Below, piece by piece: positions 24,951 through 34,629 of a stretch of DNA of 64,000 nt. The stretch spans positions 61,903 to 125,902 of the forward strand of contig NZ_LMHK01000004.1 in the NCBI RefSeq assembly GCF_001427875.1, written 5' to 3'. The stretch comes from Devosia sp. Root685 (GTDB taxonomy: Bacteria; Pseudomonadota; Alphaproteobacteria; Rhizobiales; Devosiaceae). Position numbers and translations under genes: made by a program. Each line of letters begins with the position of its first letter. The first letter of the stretch is position 1. Under the pieces are notes generated by a model. It searched no databases and was not told the origin of the DNA. It saw nothing but the letters and a program-made list of their open reading frames with translations.

Positions 24951-27377
24951 CTACTCCCTCGGCTCCGGTTTCACGACTGGCACATCCGGCTCCGGTTTTT
25001 TGGTCTCTTCGGGCTCGGGCTCGAGGGCAGCGTCGACGACCTCGCCCGGCTCCACAACGACCGCTTCATCCACAGCTTCAGGTGTATCATCCGTCGCAAC
25101 GGGCCCGCTAACTTCATCGGCCGCCGCCACCTCGACCACAGCCTCTTCTGGCGTTTCGTCAGAACTTATCCCCGGCGCCTCCGGCGGCAGTATAATCACC
25201 TCGTCGATGGCAGGTGGAGCCCCGCCAATGGAGGGCGTGTCCTCGGTCTTGGCTTCTGCTTCAACGGGGTTCTCGGCCGGTTCGACGACGACCAGTTCGG
25301 CCGGGGGCACCTCTGCCATGTCCGGTTCCGGCGCGGGCGGCGGCAGTTCGATGACGGCAGGCGCTTCCACCACAGGGATCGCTTCCACCACGGGGATCGC
25401 CTCGACTGGGGCTTCCGGCTCCGTAGTTGCTTCGGGCTCCGCCGGCGTTTCGGCGACGACTGCGGGCATGGGAATGACCGGCTCGGCCACCGTTACGATC
25501 GCGGCGGCCTGGGCCAGAATATTCTCGCTGGGCGGCAGGGGGCCGGCGGCTTCTTCCGGCAGAGGCATTGCCAGGGCTTCATCGCGCAGCAGCGCCAAAA
25601 TGCCCTTGCCGATTTCGCGCTCGCCGCGAATGACGATCGAGGCGCCGAGACCGCGGAGGAAATCCTCCTCTTCCTCGGAATAGGCGCGGGCAATGATGCT
25701 GATATTGGGATTGAGCTTGCGGCCGCTCTCGCAGACGGTGCCGGCCTCAAAGGCGTTGGAAATGGCAATAAGCAGATTCTTGGCTTGGCCGAGATTGGCC
25801 AGTTTCAATGTGTTCTGGCTGGCCGCATTGCCATAGATGACCTCAAGGCCCGCCGCGCGCGCCGCAGCCACGTCATGATCGGAATCCTCGATCACGACGA
25901 TATCGCGGCCCACCGCCTTGAGCCCGTCGGCAACGATGCGGCCCACCTGACCATAGCCGACGAGCACGGAATGGCCGGTCACGCTCAGGGGTTCAACGAG
26001 ATCGTCATCCGGCCCCGGCGCGCCGCGCTCGATGGCCGCTTCACGCGGCATGTCGGTGGTTGCCGGGCCATTGGCTGCAGCGGAGAGATCGCCCGGCTCG
26101 ACCCGGATATCGGGACCACCGGCCACCGCCACGCGGGCGCCGAAGCGGGTTTCAACGCCCGGACGCGCCCGTTCGAGCAACCAGAAGACGATCGGGTTGA
26201 GCACGATGGAAATCAGCGCGCCGGCCAGGATCAGGTCCTGCCCCTCTTCGGGCAGAATGGCGAGGCTGACGCCCATGCTGGCGAGGATGAAAGAGAATTC
26301 GCCGATCTGCGCCAGGCTTGCCGAAATGGTCAGCGCCGTGCCCGCCGGACGGCGGAACAACAGCACGATGGCAAAGGCGGCGAGCGACTTGCCGATAACG
26401 ATGATGAACACCGTCGCCAACACCGGCAGCGGATTGGTGACGATGATGGAGGGGTCGAACAGCATGCCGACCGAGACGAAGAACAAGACCGCAAAAGCGT
26501 CGCGCAGCGGCAGGGTTTCGTTGGCGGCGCGATGGCTGAGTTCGCTCTCGGAAAGGATCATGCCGGCAAAGAAGGCGCCGAGCGCCAGGGAGACGCCGAA
26601 CAGCACCGAGGAACCCAGAGCCACGCCCAGCGCGATGGCGAGGACAGCGAGGCGGAAAAGCTCACGGCTGCCGGTATGGGCGGTAAAATGCAGCGCCCAG
26701 GGGATTACGCGACGCCCCACGATCAGCATGAAACCGACGAAAGCGGCAAGCTTGATCAGCGTGATGGCGAGAACGCCCCAGATGCCGACCTCGGCATTGA
26801 GAATGCGCTCGACAAAGGAAACGAAGGGATCGTGCACCCCGGTATCCGCGCCATTGAGGCCGGCAAAGGCCGGGATCAGCACCAGGGCAAGCACCATGGC
26901 GAGATCTTCGACGATCAACCAGCCGACGGCGATGCGCCCGCGCTCACTTTCGATCAGACGCCGGTCCTGCAGTGCCTTGAGCAGCACGACGGTCGAGGCG
27001 ACCGAGAGCGCCAGACCGAAGAGCAGCGAACCACCAAGATCCCAGCCGAGCATCAGGCCTAGGCCGGCACCCAAGGCTGTGGCCACCGCGATCTGGGCGA
27101 TGGCGCCGGGAATGGCGAGCGCCCGCACGCTCATCAGGTCTTTGAGCGAGAAATGGAGGCCCACCCCAAACATGAGGAGGATGACGCCAAGTTCGGCCAG
27201 TTCGGCGCCCAGCGCCTGATTGGCCACAAAGCCCGGCGTATAGGGACCGGCGAGCACGCCGGCAAAAAGATAGCCGACAAGCGGCGGCAGTTTGAGCCGA
27301 TTGGCCAGCATGCCGAAGATATAGGCCAGCACCAAACCCGCGACGATCGTGGTGATCAGGGGGGTATCGTGGTGCAT
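24951..27377 (-). CDS. Kef-type monovalent cation/proton antiporter with long acidic tail
   Basis: 808 residues. About residues 1-410 form the CPA2 antiporter membrane domain with a dozen helices (LPPLVGYLFAGVLAGPYTPG, LLMFGVGLHFSLKDL). A cytosolic TrkA-N nucleotide-binding domain follows from about 465 (SVLVGYGQVGRIVADGLK, YGNAASQNTL). The last 180 residues are low-complexity, rich in Glu, Pro, Ala and Val, with a tandem VEAIPVVEAIPVVEAP. KefB/YbaL relatives exchange K+ for H+ under electrophile or pH stress. The tail is not part of the family and is unexplained. The start at 27377 has a GGAGG site; upstream frame codons are ignored. Confidence 0.92.
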   Translation of the reverse strand: MHHDTPLITTIVAGLVLAYIFGMLANRLKLPPLVGYLFAGVLAGPYTPGFVANQALGAELAELGVILLMFGVGLHFSLKDLMSVRALAIPGAIAQIAVATALGAGLGLMLGWDLGGSLLFGLALSVASTVVLLKALQDRRLIESERGRIAVGWLIVEDLAMVLALVLIPAFAGLNGADTGVHDPFVSFVERILNAEVGIWGVLAITLIKLAAFVGFMLIVGRRVIPWALHFTAHTGSRELFRLAVLAIALGVALGSSVLFGVSLALGAFFAGMILSESELSHRAANETLPLRDAFAVLFFVSVGMLFDPSIIVTNPLPVLATVFIIVIGKSLAAFAIVLLFRRPAGTALTISASLAQIGEFSFILASMGVSLAILPEEGQDLILAGALISIVLNPIVFWLLERARPGVETRFGARVAVAGGPDIRVEPGDLSAAANGPATTDMPREAAIERGAPGPDDDLVEPLSVTGHSVLVGYGQVGRIVADGLKAVGRDIVVIEDSDHDVAAARAAGLEVIYGNAASQNTLKLANLGQAKNLLIAISNAFEAGTVCESGRKLNPNISIIARAYSEEEEDFLRGLGASIVIRGEREIGKGILALLRDEALAMPLPEEAAGPLPPSENILAQAAAIVTVAEPVIPMPAVVAETPAEPEATTEPEAPVEAIPVVEAIPVVEAPAVIELPPPAPEPDMAEVPPAELVVVEPAENPVEAEAKTEDTPSIGGAPPAIDEVIILPPEAPGISSDETPEEAVVEVAAADEVSGPVATDDTPEAVDEAVVVEPGEVVDAALEPEPEETKKPEPDVPVVKPEPRE

Positions 27378-27524
27378 CGGCTGTCCTCCGGGGCGAGAAA
27401 CTCTAGTATGATGATGGGGTATCACCGGGCCAGGCGCAAGAAGGAAAGACCTCGGCAGATCAATCCCTTGGCCGCGCCTGGCCAGAAACTCTAGAGAGAG
27501 GGCAAACTTGGCTGAACTGTGACT

Positions 27525-28619
27525 TCAGCTGATGATGGTGATGCGCTCGGCGGCGCGGGTAATGCCGGTATAGAGCCAGCGGGCCCGCTCTTCGCGAAAC
27601 ACGAAACTCTCGTCGAACAGATAGACATTGTCCCACTGGCTGCCCTGCGCCTTATGGACGGTGAGGCAGTAGCCGAAGGTGAACTCGTCGAACTGCCGCC
27701 GCTCGGTCCAGGCCATGCTTTCTTCTTCGCCCGCGAAGAAGGCCTTGTGGGTGAGAACCTTGGCTTCGCCCTTGCCCTCGTCATCGGCCAACATCAGCGA
27801 CCATTTGCCGTTCGAGCGGCGGGTGGCATCGGTGACGATCCAGATCTGGCCGTTGAGCAGCTTTTTGCGCGGATTGTTGCGCAGGCACACCATGCGGTCG
27901 CCGACCACCGGCTCGTGGAACGGCAGACCCTTCAACTCGCGCAGCCGGTCATTATAGGTGAGGCGTGTCTTGTTGCGACCCACCAGCACCTGATCGGCCT
28001 CGAGCACGGCATCGCGATCGACCTTGTCGCGGCCGATGACAATGCTCTCGCCATAGCGGCCATGTTCGAGAAAGCCACCTTCGCGCACCGCCATCGAAAG
28101 CTGAATGATCGGGTTGTCGGCCGCCTGGCGGTGAATTTCGGTGAGCATGACATCGGGCTCTTCGGTGGTGAAGAAACCCGCGCCCTGTACCGGCGGCAGC
28201 TGGAACGGATCGCCGAGCACCAGGATTTTGACCCCGAACGAGAGGAGATCGGCGCCCAATTGCTCGTCGACCATCGACACCTCGTCGATGACGATCAAAT
28301 CGGCATCAGCCGCCGGGCTTTCGGGATCGAGCACGAAGCGCGGCTCGCCCTCTTTTTCGGAGACCAGCGTATAGATCAGCGAGTGGATGGTCTGTGCGCC
28401 CTTGCAGCCGCGTTTTCGCATCACCAAAGCGGCCTTGCCGGTGAAGGCGGCATATTTGACCGAGCGGATGTCCTGCGCCAGATGCACGGCAAGCGTCGAC
28501 TTGCCGGTGCCGGCCCAGCCGAACAGGCGAAAAACCTGCGGACCATTCTTGTCCCGAAGCCACCTGGAGACGGCAATCAGCGCCGCGTCCTGCTGTCCCG
28601 ACCAGACCGGTGTCGTCAT
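27525..28619 (-). CDS. RecD-like ATP-dependent DNA helicase
   Basis: 364 residues. Walker A GWAGTGKSTLAVHL is near residue 34, Walker B with LIVIDEVSMVD near 110, then VLGDPFQLPPV. A C-terminal UvrD_C_2-type segment (YCLTVHKAQGSQWDNVYLF, WLYTGITRAAERITII) completes the fold. It is much shorter than RecD or RecD2 and lacks an N-terminal extension, matching the small stand-alone helicases called exonuclease V-like. Its start overlaps the preceding FAH-family gene by one base (TGATG), so it is the third gene of a minus-strand operon with the FAH hydrolase and aldo/keto reductase. Confidence 0.9.
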   Translation of the reverse strand: MTTPVWSGQQDAALIAVSRWLRDKNGPQVFRLFGWAGTGKSTLAVHLAQDIRSVKYAAFTGKAALVMRKRGCKGAQTIHSLIYTLVSEKEGEPRFVLDPESPAADADLIVIDEVSMVDEQLGADLLSFGVKILVLGDPFQLPPVQGAGFFTTEEPDVMLTEIHRQAADNPIIQLSMAVREGGFLEHGRYGESIVIGRDKVDRDAVLEADQVLVGRNKTRLTYNDRLRELKGLPFHEPVVGDRMVCLRNNPRKKLLNGQIWIVTDATRRSNGKWSLMLADDEGKGEAKVLTHKAFFAGEEESMAWTERRQFDEFTFGYCLTVHKAQGSQWDNVYLFDESFVFREERARWLYTGITRAAERITIIS

Positions 28620-29302
28620 CAGGCAATCACCGTCCGAACCTTGCCGACGCCGGCGATTTCGCCCTCGATGACGTCGCCCCTAACGACGGCACCAACCCCG
28701 GCAGGGGTGCCGGTCATGATGATGTCACCCGCCTTGAGGGTGACGAACTGGCTAAGAAAAGCGATGGTTTCGGCAACGCTCCAGATCTGGTCGCCGAGAT
28801 CGCCGCGCTGGCGCTCGCTGCCATTGACGGAGAGGGTAATGGCGCCTTTGTCCGGGTGGCCGATGGCGCTGGCTGGCTCGATCGTGCCGATGGGGGCGGA
28901 CTGGTCAAAACCCTTGGCCATTTCCCATGGGCGGCCGGCTTTCTTAGCAATCGCCTGCAGATCGCGCCGCGTCATGTCGAGCCCGCAAGCATAGCCATAG
29001 ACGTGATCGAGCGCGGTCTCGACCGCGATATCTGCCCCGTCCTTGCCCACGGCAACGACCAGCTCTACCTCGTGATGGAAATCAGACGTTTGCGGCGGAT
29101 AGGGAATGGCGGCGCCACCGACGACGACCGCATCGGCGGGCTTGGCAAAAAAGAACGGCGGATCGCGCACGTCATTGCCCATTTCCTTGATGTGCTCGGC
29201 ATAATTGCGGCCGACGCAATAGACGCGGCGCACGGCAAAGAGCCCGCCGCGCGCAATGGGAATGGAAACCGGCGCATGCGGCTCGAACAGAAAATCAGCC
29301 AC
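28619..29302 (-). CDS. Fumarylacetoacetate hydrolase-family protein
   Basis: About 227 residues of the FAH family. The fold signature includes VYCVGRNYAEHIKEMG, the metal-binding DFHHEVELVVAVG, and IIMTGTPAGVGAV. Members are acylpyruvate hydrolases, oxaloacetate decarboxylases or pathway-specific hydratases, and this sequence does not decide among them. I chose the GTG at 29302 because it follows GAGGAG at good spacing. It overlaps the aldo/keto reductase stop by eight bases, and an ATG at 29320 lacks a site. It is followed directly by the helicase. Confidence 0.88.
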   Translation of the reverse strand: MADFLFEPHAPVSIPIARGGLFAVRRVYCVGRNYAEHIKEMGNDVRDPPFFFAKPADAVVVGGAAIPYPPQTSDFHHEVELVVAVGKDGADIAVETALDHVYGYACGLDMTRRDLQAIAKKAGRPWEMAKGFDQSAPIGTIEPASAIGHPDKGAITLSVNGSERQRGDLGDQIWSVAETIAFLSQFVTLKAGDIIMTGTPAGVGAVVRGDVIEGEIAGVGKVRTVIA

Positions 29303-30356
29303 GTTTGAACTCCTCAGCATAGGGCCCGATCAGGTCGCGATCGACAGGCCCCAACCGGTCCTGAGCACTAAACGACTGGTGCCAATATGGATAGAGCAGC
29401 GGCGGACGGCTGACATCGTCAAGACGCTGCCGCTCCTCGGCACTGAGGACGAAACTCGCCGCAGCGATATTGTCGCGGAATTGGCTCTCATTGCGCCCGC
29501 CGATAACAACCGAGGTAACGCCGGGCCGGCCGAGCAGCCAAGAGAGCGCCACCTGCGCGCCAGAGACGCCCCGCGCTTCGGCAATGGCCACCAGCGTATC
29601 GATGCCCGAATAGAGCTTTTCCCAATCATAGACCGGCGGCTCGCGGAACCCACCGACATGACGGCCGGATGCAGGCTCGCTGTCGCGCCGGTATTTACCC
29701 GACAGTAATCCACCGGCGAGCGGCGACCAGACGAGAATGCCGAGGCCCTGATCCTGCGATACCGGTACCAGTTCATATTCGGCGTCGCGGCTATGGAGGG
29801 AATAGTGGATTTGCTGGGAGACAAAGCGGGCGCCCTGCCGTTTGTCGGCGGCCATCAACGCCTTCATCATGTGCCAGCCCGAATAATTGGAACAGCCGAT
29901 ATAGCGCACGTGACCATGGCGAACGAGCGTATCGAGCGCTTCCATGGTCTCTTCAATGGGCGTTCTGCCGTCCCATTCGTGCACCTGATAGAGGTCGATC
30001 ACATCGGTCTTGAGCCGCCGCAAACTGGCCTTGCACTGCTCGATGATATGGTGACGCGACAGGCCAATGTCGTTGGGCCCGTCGCCCATCTTGAAGCGCA
30101 CTTTGGTCGCGATCAGCGCTTTTTGGCGGCGGCCATTCTCTTTCAGAATGTCGCCCAGAATTTCTTCCGAGACCCCGGCATTATAGACGTTGGCCGTATC
30201 ATAGAGATTGATGCCGGCATCGAGGCACATATCGACCTGCCGCGCCGCATCGGCCGGGCTGGTATTGCCGATCTTCTCGCTGCCGCCAAAGGTCATGGTG
30301 CCCATGGTGAGGACCGAGACTTTGAGGCCCGATCGTCCGAGATAGCGATACTCCAT
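29295..30356 (-). CDS. Aldo/keto reductase
   Basis: 353 residues of the Kvbeta-like AKR group. The start MEYRYLGRSGLKVSVLTMGT is typical. Catalytic Asp/Tyr occur in DTANVYNAGVSEEILG, the lysine in ATKVRFKMGDG, and the histidine in IDLYQVHEWDG. It reduces an aldehyde or ketone with NADPH; substrate unknown. I place the start at 30356 because an AGGAGG site lies seven bases upstream of that ATG; the in-frame ATG at 30362 is too close to it. Next to an FAH hydrolase the pair may handle a sugar- or aromatic-acid-derived carbonyl. Confidence 0.92.
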   Translation of the reverse strand: MEYRYLGRSGLKVSVLTMGTMTFGGSEKIGNTSPADAARQVDMCLDAGINLYDTANVYNAGVSEEILGDILKENGRRQKALIATKVRFKMGDGPNDIGLSRHHIIEQCKASLRRLKTDVIDLYQVHEWDGRTPIEETMEALDTLVRHGHVRYIGCSNYSGWHMMKALMAADKRQGARFVSQQIHYSLHSRDAEYELVPVSQDQGLGILVWSPLAGGLLSGKYRRDSEPASGRHVGGFREPPVYDWEKLYSGIDTLVAIAEARGVSGAQVALSWLLGRPGVTSVVIGGRNESQFRDNIAAASFVLSAEERQRLDDVSRPPLLYPYWHQSFSAQDRLGPVDRDLIGPYAEEFKRG

Positions 30357-30489
30357 CGGCATTCCTCCTTTGTTCTCCTGCAACAGGGCTAAAGAATTGC
30401 GGGATTCGGGTCAATCTGGCAGTTGCTAATTCCCTTGCCTCGCTGGCGCCGAAACGGCTAAGCCGGCATGGCCAGCGGGGTTCAAAACC

Positions 30490-30858
30490 ATGTCGGATGC
30501 CATCGAAAACGTCCTTGCCACCTGCCATTGCGGCGCCGTTTCGATCCGCCTGCCAAAGGCACCCACCGAAATCACGCATTGCAATTGCAGTCTGTGCCGC
30601 CGCTATGGCGTGCTTTGGGCCTATTACGCCATTGCCGACGTGGTGATCGAAACCAAAAGCCCCACCGGCACCTATGCCTGGGGCGGCAAGAACGTCGATT
30701 TCCATCGCTGCTCGGGCTGCGGCTGCGTGACCCACTGGTATCCGCGCAAGGCCGGCCGGGAAAACCTCGGCATCAATGCAAGGCTCCTCGAACCAAAACT
30801 CCTCGCGGCGGCCGATATACGCTACAAGGATTCGGCGGGTACCGGTCTCTTCAATTGA
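30490..30858 (+). CDS. GFA (CENP-V-like) zinc protein
   Basis: 122 residues with the zinc cysteines of the GFA family: CHCG near residue 12, CNCSLC near 32 and CSGCGC near 74. The family is named for glutathione-dependent formaldehyde activation, but most members lack a proven substrate. No formaldehyde genes lie nearby. It is transcribed away from the aldo/keto reductase, and its end is close to the following exporter gene. Confidence 0.92.
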   Translation: MSDAIENVLATCHCGAVSIRLPKAPTEITHCNCSLCRRYGVLWAYYAIADVVIETKSPTGTYAWGGKNVDFHRCSGCGCVTHWYPRKAGRENLGINARLLEPKLLAAADIRYKDSAGTGLFN

Positions 30859-30886
30859 CCACGCCTATTTCCTGAAAGCCTTCGCC

Positions 30887-31753
30887 GTGCGCCCCCAATC
30901 CATTCTCGTTCCCGTTCTGCTCGTCACGCTCGGCATGGTGTTTACCCAGACCGGGGCCAGCTTTGCCAAAATGCTGTTTCCCATGGTCGGCGCCAATGGG
31001 GCGACGGCGCTGCGCCTGACGCTTGCGGCGATCGTGCTGGTCGTGGTGTTCCGTCCCTGGCGCTATCGGCTCGACAAAAAGCAATGGCGGGCGGTGCTGC
31101 TCTATGGCGTCGTCATGGGGGCGATGAATCTGTTCTTTTATGCCGCGCTTGAGCACATTCCGCTTGGCATTGCCGTGGCGCTCGAATTTACCGGGCCGCT
31201 GGCGGTGGCGTTGTTCGGCGCGCGAAAGCCGATGGATTTCGTCTGGATTGCCCTCGCGGTTTCCGGCTTTGCCATGCTCCTGCCCTGGACCGGATTTGCC
31301 GGGGATATTTCCCCGCTCGGCATTGGTCTGGCGCTCTGTGCGGGCGCCTGTTGGGCGGGCTATATCATTTTCGGGCAAAAGGCTGGCACGGGCGGCGGCC
31401 CCCATATCGCCGCGCTCGGCGTCGCGACGGCGGCGCTCATTGCGCTACCCTTCGGCATTGCCAGCGCTGGCACGGCCTTGATCGACCCAGCAATCCTGCC
31501 GCTTGGTTTTGCGGTCGCCCTGCTCTCGAGCGCCATTCCCTATGCGCTCGATATGGTGGCCCTGCCCCATATTCCGGCCCGGCTCTTCGGCATTTTGATG
31601 AGCGGACAACCGGCGCTGGCGGCGCTTTCGGGCCTTGTGATTCTGGGCGAAAGGCTGACCCCGGGACAGGTCGCGGGCATGGCGGCGATCATCGTCGCCT
31701 CGATCGGCGCCACAGCGACCATTACGCGCCCGGCCAAGGCGACGACACCCTAA
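30887..31753 (+). CDS. EamA-family drug/metabolite exporter
   Basis: About 288 residues, ten membrane helices and two EamA repeats typical of RhtA-like exporters (PVLLVTLGMVFTQTGASFAK, AALEHIPLGIAVALEFTGPL, LFGILMSGQPALAALSGLVI). It probably exports amino acids or other metabolites. The reading frame is open much further upstream inside the GFA gene. I placed the start at the GTG at 30887, just before the first helix. Its ribosome site is weak, so the true start is uncertain by a few codons. Confidence 0.88.
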   Translation: MRPQSILVPVLLVTLGMVFTQTGASFAKMLFPMVGANGATALRLTLAAIVLVVVFRPWRYRLDKKQWRAVLLYGVVMGAMNLFFYAALEHIPLGIAVALEFTGPLAVALFGARKPMDFVWIALAVSGFAMLLPWTGFAGDISPLGIGLALCAGACWAGYIIFGQKAGTGGGPHIAALGVATAALIALPFGIASAGTALIDPAILPLGFAVALLSSAIPYALDMVALPHIPARLFGILMSGQPALAALSGLVILGERLTPGQVAGMAAIIVASIGATATITRPAKATTP

Positions 31754-31811
31754 AGACTGGATTTTCGCGCCGCGATGGGCATAGTGCGTGCCCGGGGGAG
31801 GAAGGTGCAAC

Positions 31812-32213
31812 ATGCTCTACGCCGTATTGTGCTACAATGACGAGAAGGCCGTTTCCACCTGGACCGAGGAGGAGGACGCCGCTTGCATGGCAAGGCTCGG
31901 CAAGGTTCAGGACGAATTGCGCCATGACGGCCGGCTCGGCCCCGTCGTGCGTCTCCAAAACACCACCGAAGCCAAGACCCTGCGCAAGGCCAATGGCGAG
32001 CACGTGGTTTTTGACGGTCCATTCGCCGAGACCAAGGAACAGTTTTTGGGTTTTTACGTCGCCGATGTCGACACCATCGAGGAGGCCGTGAACTTCGCCA
32101 AAAAGCTGGCCGTGGCCAATCCGGGTCTCGGGTCCTATGAAATCCGCCCGCTCCGGGTCTATTTGCCGAGCGCCCTGCTCGGCGATGCGGCGATTGCCGA
32201 ACCGGCCGAGTAA
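31812..32213 (+). CDS. YCII-related (DGPF) protein
   Basis: 133 residues. The first strand MLYAVLCYND and the conserved DGPFAETKEQFLGFYV identify a YCII/DGPF-domain ferredoxin-like fold. Biochemical role is not established; relatives sit near sigma factors or in stress operons. Start at 31812 with GGGGGAGGAAGG just upstream. It lies just upstream of the polysaccharide locus but need not belong to it. Confidence 0.88.
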   Translation: MLYAVLCYNDEKAVSTWTEEEDAACMARLGKVQDELRHDGRLGPVVRLQNTTEAKTLRKANGEHVVFDGPFAETKEQFLGFYVADVDTIEEAVNFAKKLAVANPGLGSYEIRPLRVYLPSALLGDAAIAEPAE

Positions 32214-32307
32214 GCAGGCTCTCCTTAACCTCGTTGGGCAATAGGCCGCGCGGATTGTCGGGTTCCGGCCTATATTCGAGGCTGGATTTTTCAGACCACC
32301 GAGCCAG

Positions 32308-33768
32308 ATGTACCAATCCGTCAAACCAGACGCGCCAGCGCCGCAGCCCAGTGCTGCCCCGTTGCGCGCTGTTGAGCGCGGACCGGCACCTGTGACGGCC
32401 CCAAGGCGTCCTGCGTCAAGCCTGATAAGCAGCGTCACGCCCTTCATGATCATCGGCTGGATCAGACGCTTCTGGCTGGTCGTTGCAGTGCTTGCCGGGC
32501 TCGGCGCACTGGCTGGCTACGCCGCCGGCACGCTGATTCCGCCGCGCTATACCAGCTATTCCGACATCCTCCTCGACCCCAATGACCTGCAGCTCGTTGC
32601 CGACGATCTCTATACCCGCGTTGCTTCGGGCGAAGCGCAATTGATCGATGTCGAAAGCAAGATGCGCATCCTCACCTCGATCAGCGTGCTGGGCCGCGTC
32701 GTCGACCAGCTCGACCTGGCTGGTGACCCCGAATTCACCGATGCCGATGCTGCCTTTGAGCCGGGCGCCGACGCCCGCATCGCCGCTGTCCGGACCCTCG
32801 GCGAGCGGGTCCGCGTCAGCCGCGAAGAGCGCTCCTATGTGGTTACGGCCTCGATCTGGGCGCATACGCCCGAAAAATCCGCCATCCTGACCGACGCTCT
32901 GGTCAGCGCTTTCCTTGTCGAACTCGCCGCGGTCGAATCGGACGGCGCGCGCAATGCTTCGGATGCGCTCAACCAGCGCCTCGCCGAATTGCGCAATGAC
33001 GCGGCAAAGGCCGAAACCGCCGTTGTCGACTATCGCCGCGAACATGGCCTGACCGCCAATCGCGATGGCCAGCTCAGCGCCCAGTCGGCCGTGCAGATCA
33101 ACACCCAGGTCGATACCGCCCGCGAAACCCTGATCGCCGCCGAAGCGCGCTATGCTGCGCTAAGTTCTGGCGCCAGCGGGGCCGGCGCGCAGGAATCAGA
33201 ACTTCTCGCGCAATTGCGCACCGAATATGCCGCGGCCAAGCAAAAGGCCGACGCACTGGCGACGACCCTTGGCCCCCGCCATCCGAGCCTTGCCACGGCA
33301 AGGGCCGAACAGGCCGCCGTGCAAGGCGAAGTCGATCAGGAAGTGTCCCGCATCGTCGAGGCAGCCCGCATCGATCTGCAGCGCGCCCGCGATGTCTTCG
33401 ACCAGTTGAGCAATGCCGCCGGCGCCCAATTGGGCAGCGTCTTTTCCGACGAACAGGCCCAGCTCGAACTGCGCCAGCTCGAACGCACCGCCACCTCCAC
33501 CGTGGCAATTTATGAGGCCTATCTGACCCGCGCCCAGCAGGTTGCCGAACGCAGCCAGCTCAATACCAGCAAGGTGCGCGTCATTTCGCCCGCCATGGCC
33601 CCGATCGCCCGCAGCTATCCGCCGCGCACGATGCTGCTCGCCGCCGGTGGGCTCGTTGGCGGGCTCCTGGCGGGCCTGGTTCTCGCAGCGGGTCTTGGCT
33701 TTCTTCAGTATTTTCTGGCGGGCACGCGAACGCGACCTGCCGCACCGCCGCGCATGCGGGCGGCCTGA
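32308..33768 (+). CDS. Polysaccharide chain-length/export protein (Wzz/GumC-like)
   Basis: 486 residues. A Pro/Ala-rich cytoplasmic N-terminus is followed by a membrane helix at about 49-72. A large periplasmic region contains long coiled coils (about 200-400), and a second helix at about 448-470 ends near the C-terminus. That is the Wzz / polysaccharide co-polymerase layout; the C-terminal tyrosine-kinase domain of ExoP-type proteins is absent. It should set chain length and link the polymerase to the outer-membrane export pore. It is divided from the convergent gene at 33807 by a short GGATC-rich spacer. A second, related protein is at 50594. Confidence 0.9.
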   Translation: MYQSVKPDAPAPQPSAAPLRAVERGPAPVTAPRRPASSLISSVTPFMIIGWIRRFWLVVAVLAGLGALAGYAAGTLIPPRYTSYSDILLDPNDLQLVADDLYTRVASGEAQLIDVESKMRILTSISVLGRVVDQLDLAGDPEFTDADAAFEPGADARIAAVRTLGERVRVSREERSYVVTASIWAHTPEKSAILTDALVSAFLVELAAVESDGARNASDALNQRLAELRNDAAKAETAVVDYRREHGLTANRDGQLSAQSAVQINTQVDTARETLIAAEARYAALSSGASGAGAQESELLAQLRTEYAAAKQKADALATTLGPRHPSLATARAEQAAVQGEVDQEVSRIVEAARIDLQRARDVFDQLSNAAGAQLGSVFSDEQAQLELRQLERTATSTVAIYEAYLTRAQQVAERSQLNTSKVRVISPAMAPIARSYPPRTMLLAAGGLVGGLLAGLVLAAGLGFLQYFLAGTRTRPAAPPRMRAA

Positions 33769-33806
33769 GGATCGCGACCCGCTAGAGCCGGATCGGATCG
33801 GATCGC

Positions 33807-34598
33807 TTACTTGGAATGAAAAATGATCTGCCAGAGCGCGGCGGGATTGGTCTTGAGATAGCGGCCAAGCAGCCGGCGCGGCTCGATCATGGTGCGATAG
33901 ACCCATTCGAGCCCGGCCTTCTGCATCCATTGCGGCGCCCGGCTATTCTTGCCCGAGAGAAAATCGAATAGCCCGCCCGAGGTCTTGATCACCCCGATGC
34001 CGCGCAGGTTTTCGAGATTGCGCGAGACGAATTCCTGCTCGCGCGGCACACCGAGCCCGATCCACAAAATGTCGGGCTTGCTGGACACGATATCGGCCAC
34101 CACGCCCGCTTCGTCTTCAGGCCTATAGTAGCCGTCGCGCGCACCCGCGAAAATCAGGTCGGGATATTGCTGCTGCATATTGGCGACGGCGCGGCGATTG
34201 CCCTCGGGGGTGGCGCCGAAAAAGTAAAACCGCAGGCCGGCCTTTTGCGCCAGACGCGCCACGGCATGGACGAGATCGGTGGTTGCGACCCGTTCGCTCA
34301 GCTCTTCGCTGGCCACATAGCCCGAGAGCCGCACCATGGGCATGCCATCGGCCTGGATCTGGTCGGCCTGGGTAAGAAGGCCCTTGAAGGCCGGGTCTTC
34401 CGCGGCAAGCGCGATCACCTGCCCATTGGCCGAAGTCGAATAAAACGGCAGCGCATTTTGGCCCCGGGCCCGAAGCGCAGTGCGCACGAGAATGCGGGCG
34501 GACTCTTCCATGCCGAGAACCGAAATGGGCAAGCCGCCGATCGTGGTGCTCGGTTCTGCCCTGGGACTGGTCATTTCGCTCAAGTCAACCGGCCGCAT
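33807..34598 (-). CDS. WecG/TagA/CpsF-family glycosyltransferase
   Basis: 263 residues of GT26. Family features are STSANGQVIALAAEDPAF, ADQIQADGMPMVRLSGY, FYFFGATPEGNRRAVANM and DILWIGLGVPREQEFVSRN. These enzymes add a sugar such as ManNAc or glucuronic acid to a lipid-linked acceptor on the cytoplasmic face. The ATG at 34598 has GAGGATAGG just upstream; an internal ATG at 34574 is less favoured. A 20-base perfect palindrome lies 31 bases upstream of the start. Confidence 0.9.
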   Translation of the reverse strand: MRPVDLSEMTSPRAEPSTTIGGLPISVLGMEESARILVRTALRARGQNALPFYSTSANGQVIALAAEDPAFKGLLTQADQIQADGMPMVRLSGYVASEELSERVATTDLVHAVARLAQKAGLRFYFFGATPEGNRRAVANMQQQYPDLIFAGARDGYYRPEDEAGVVADIVSSKPDILWIGLGVPREQEFVSRNLENLRGIGVIKTSGGLFDFLSGKNSRAPQWMQKAGLEWVYRTMIEPRRLLGRYLKTNPAALWQIIFHSK

Positions 34599-34629
34599 GG
34601 CCTATCCTCGGTCAGTTCTGCCGTTCCAT

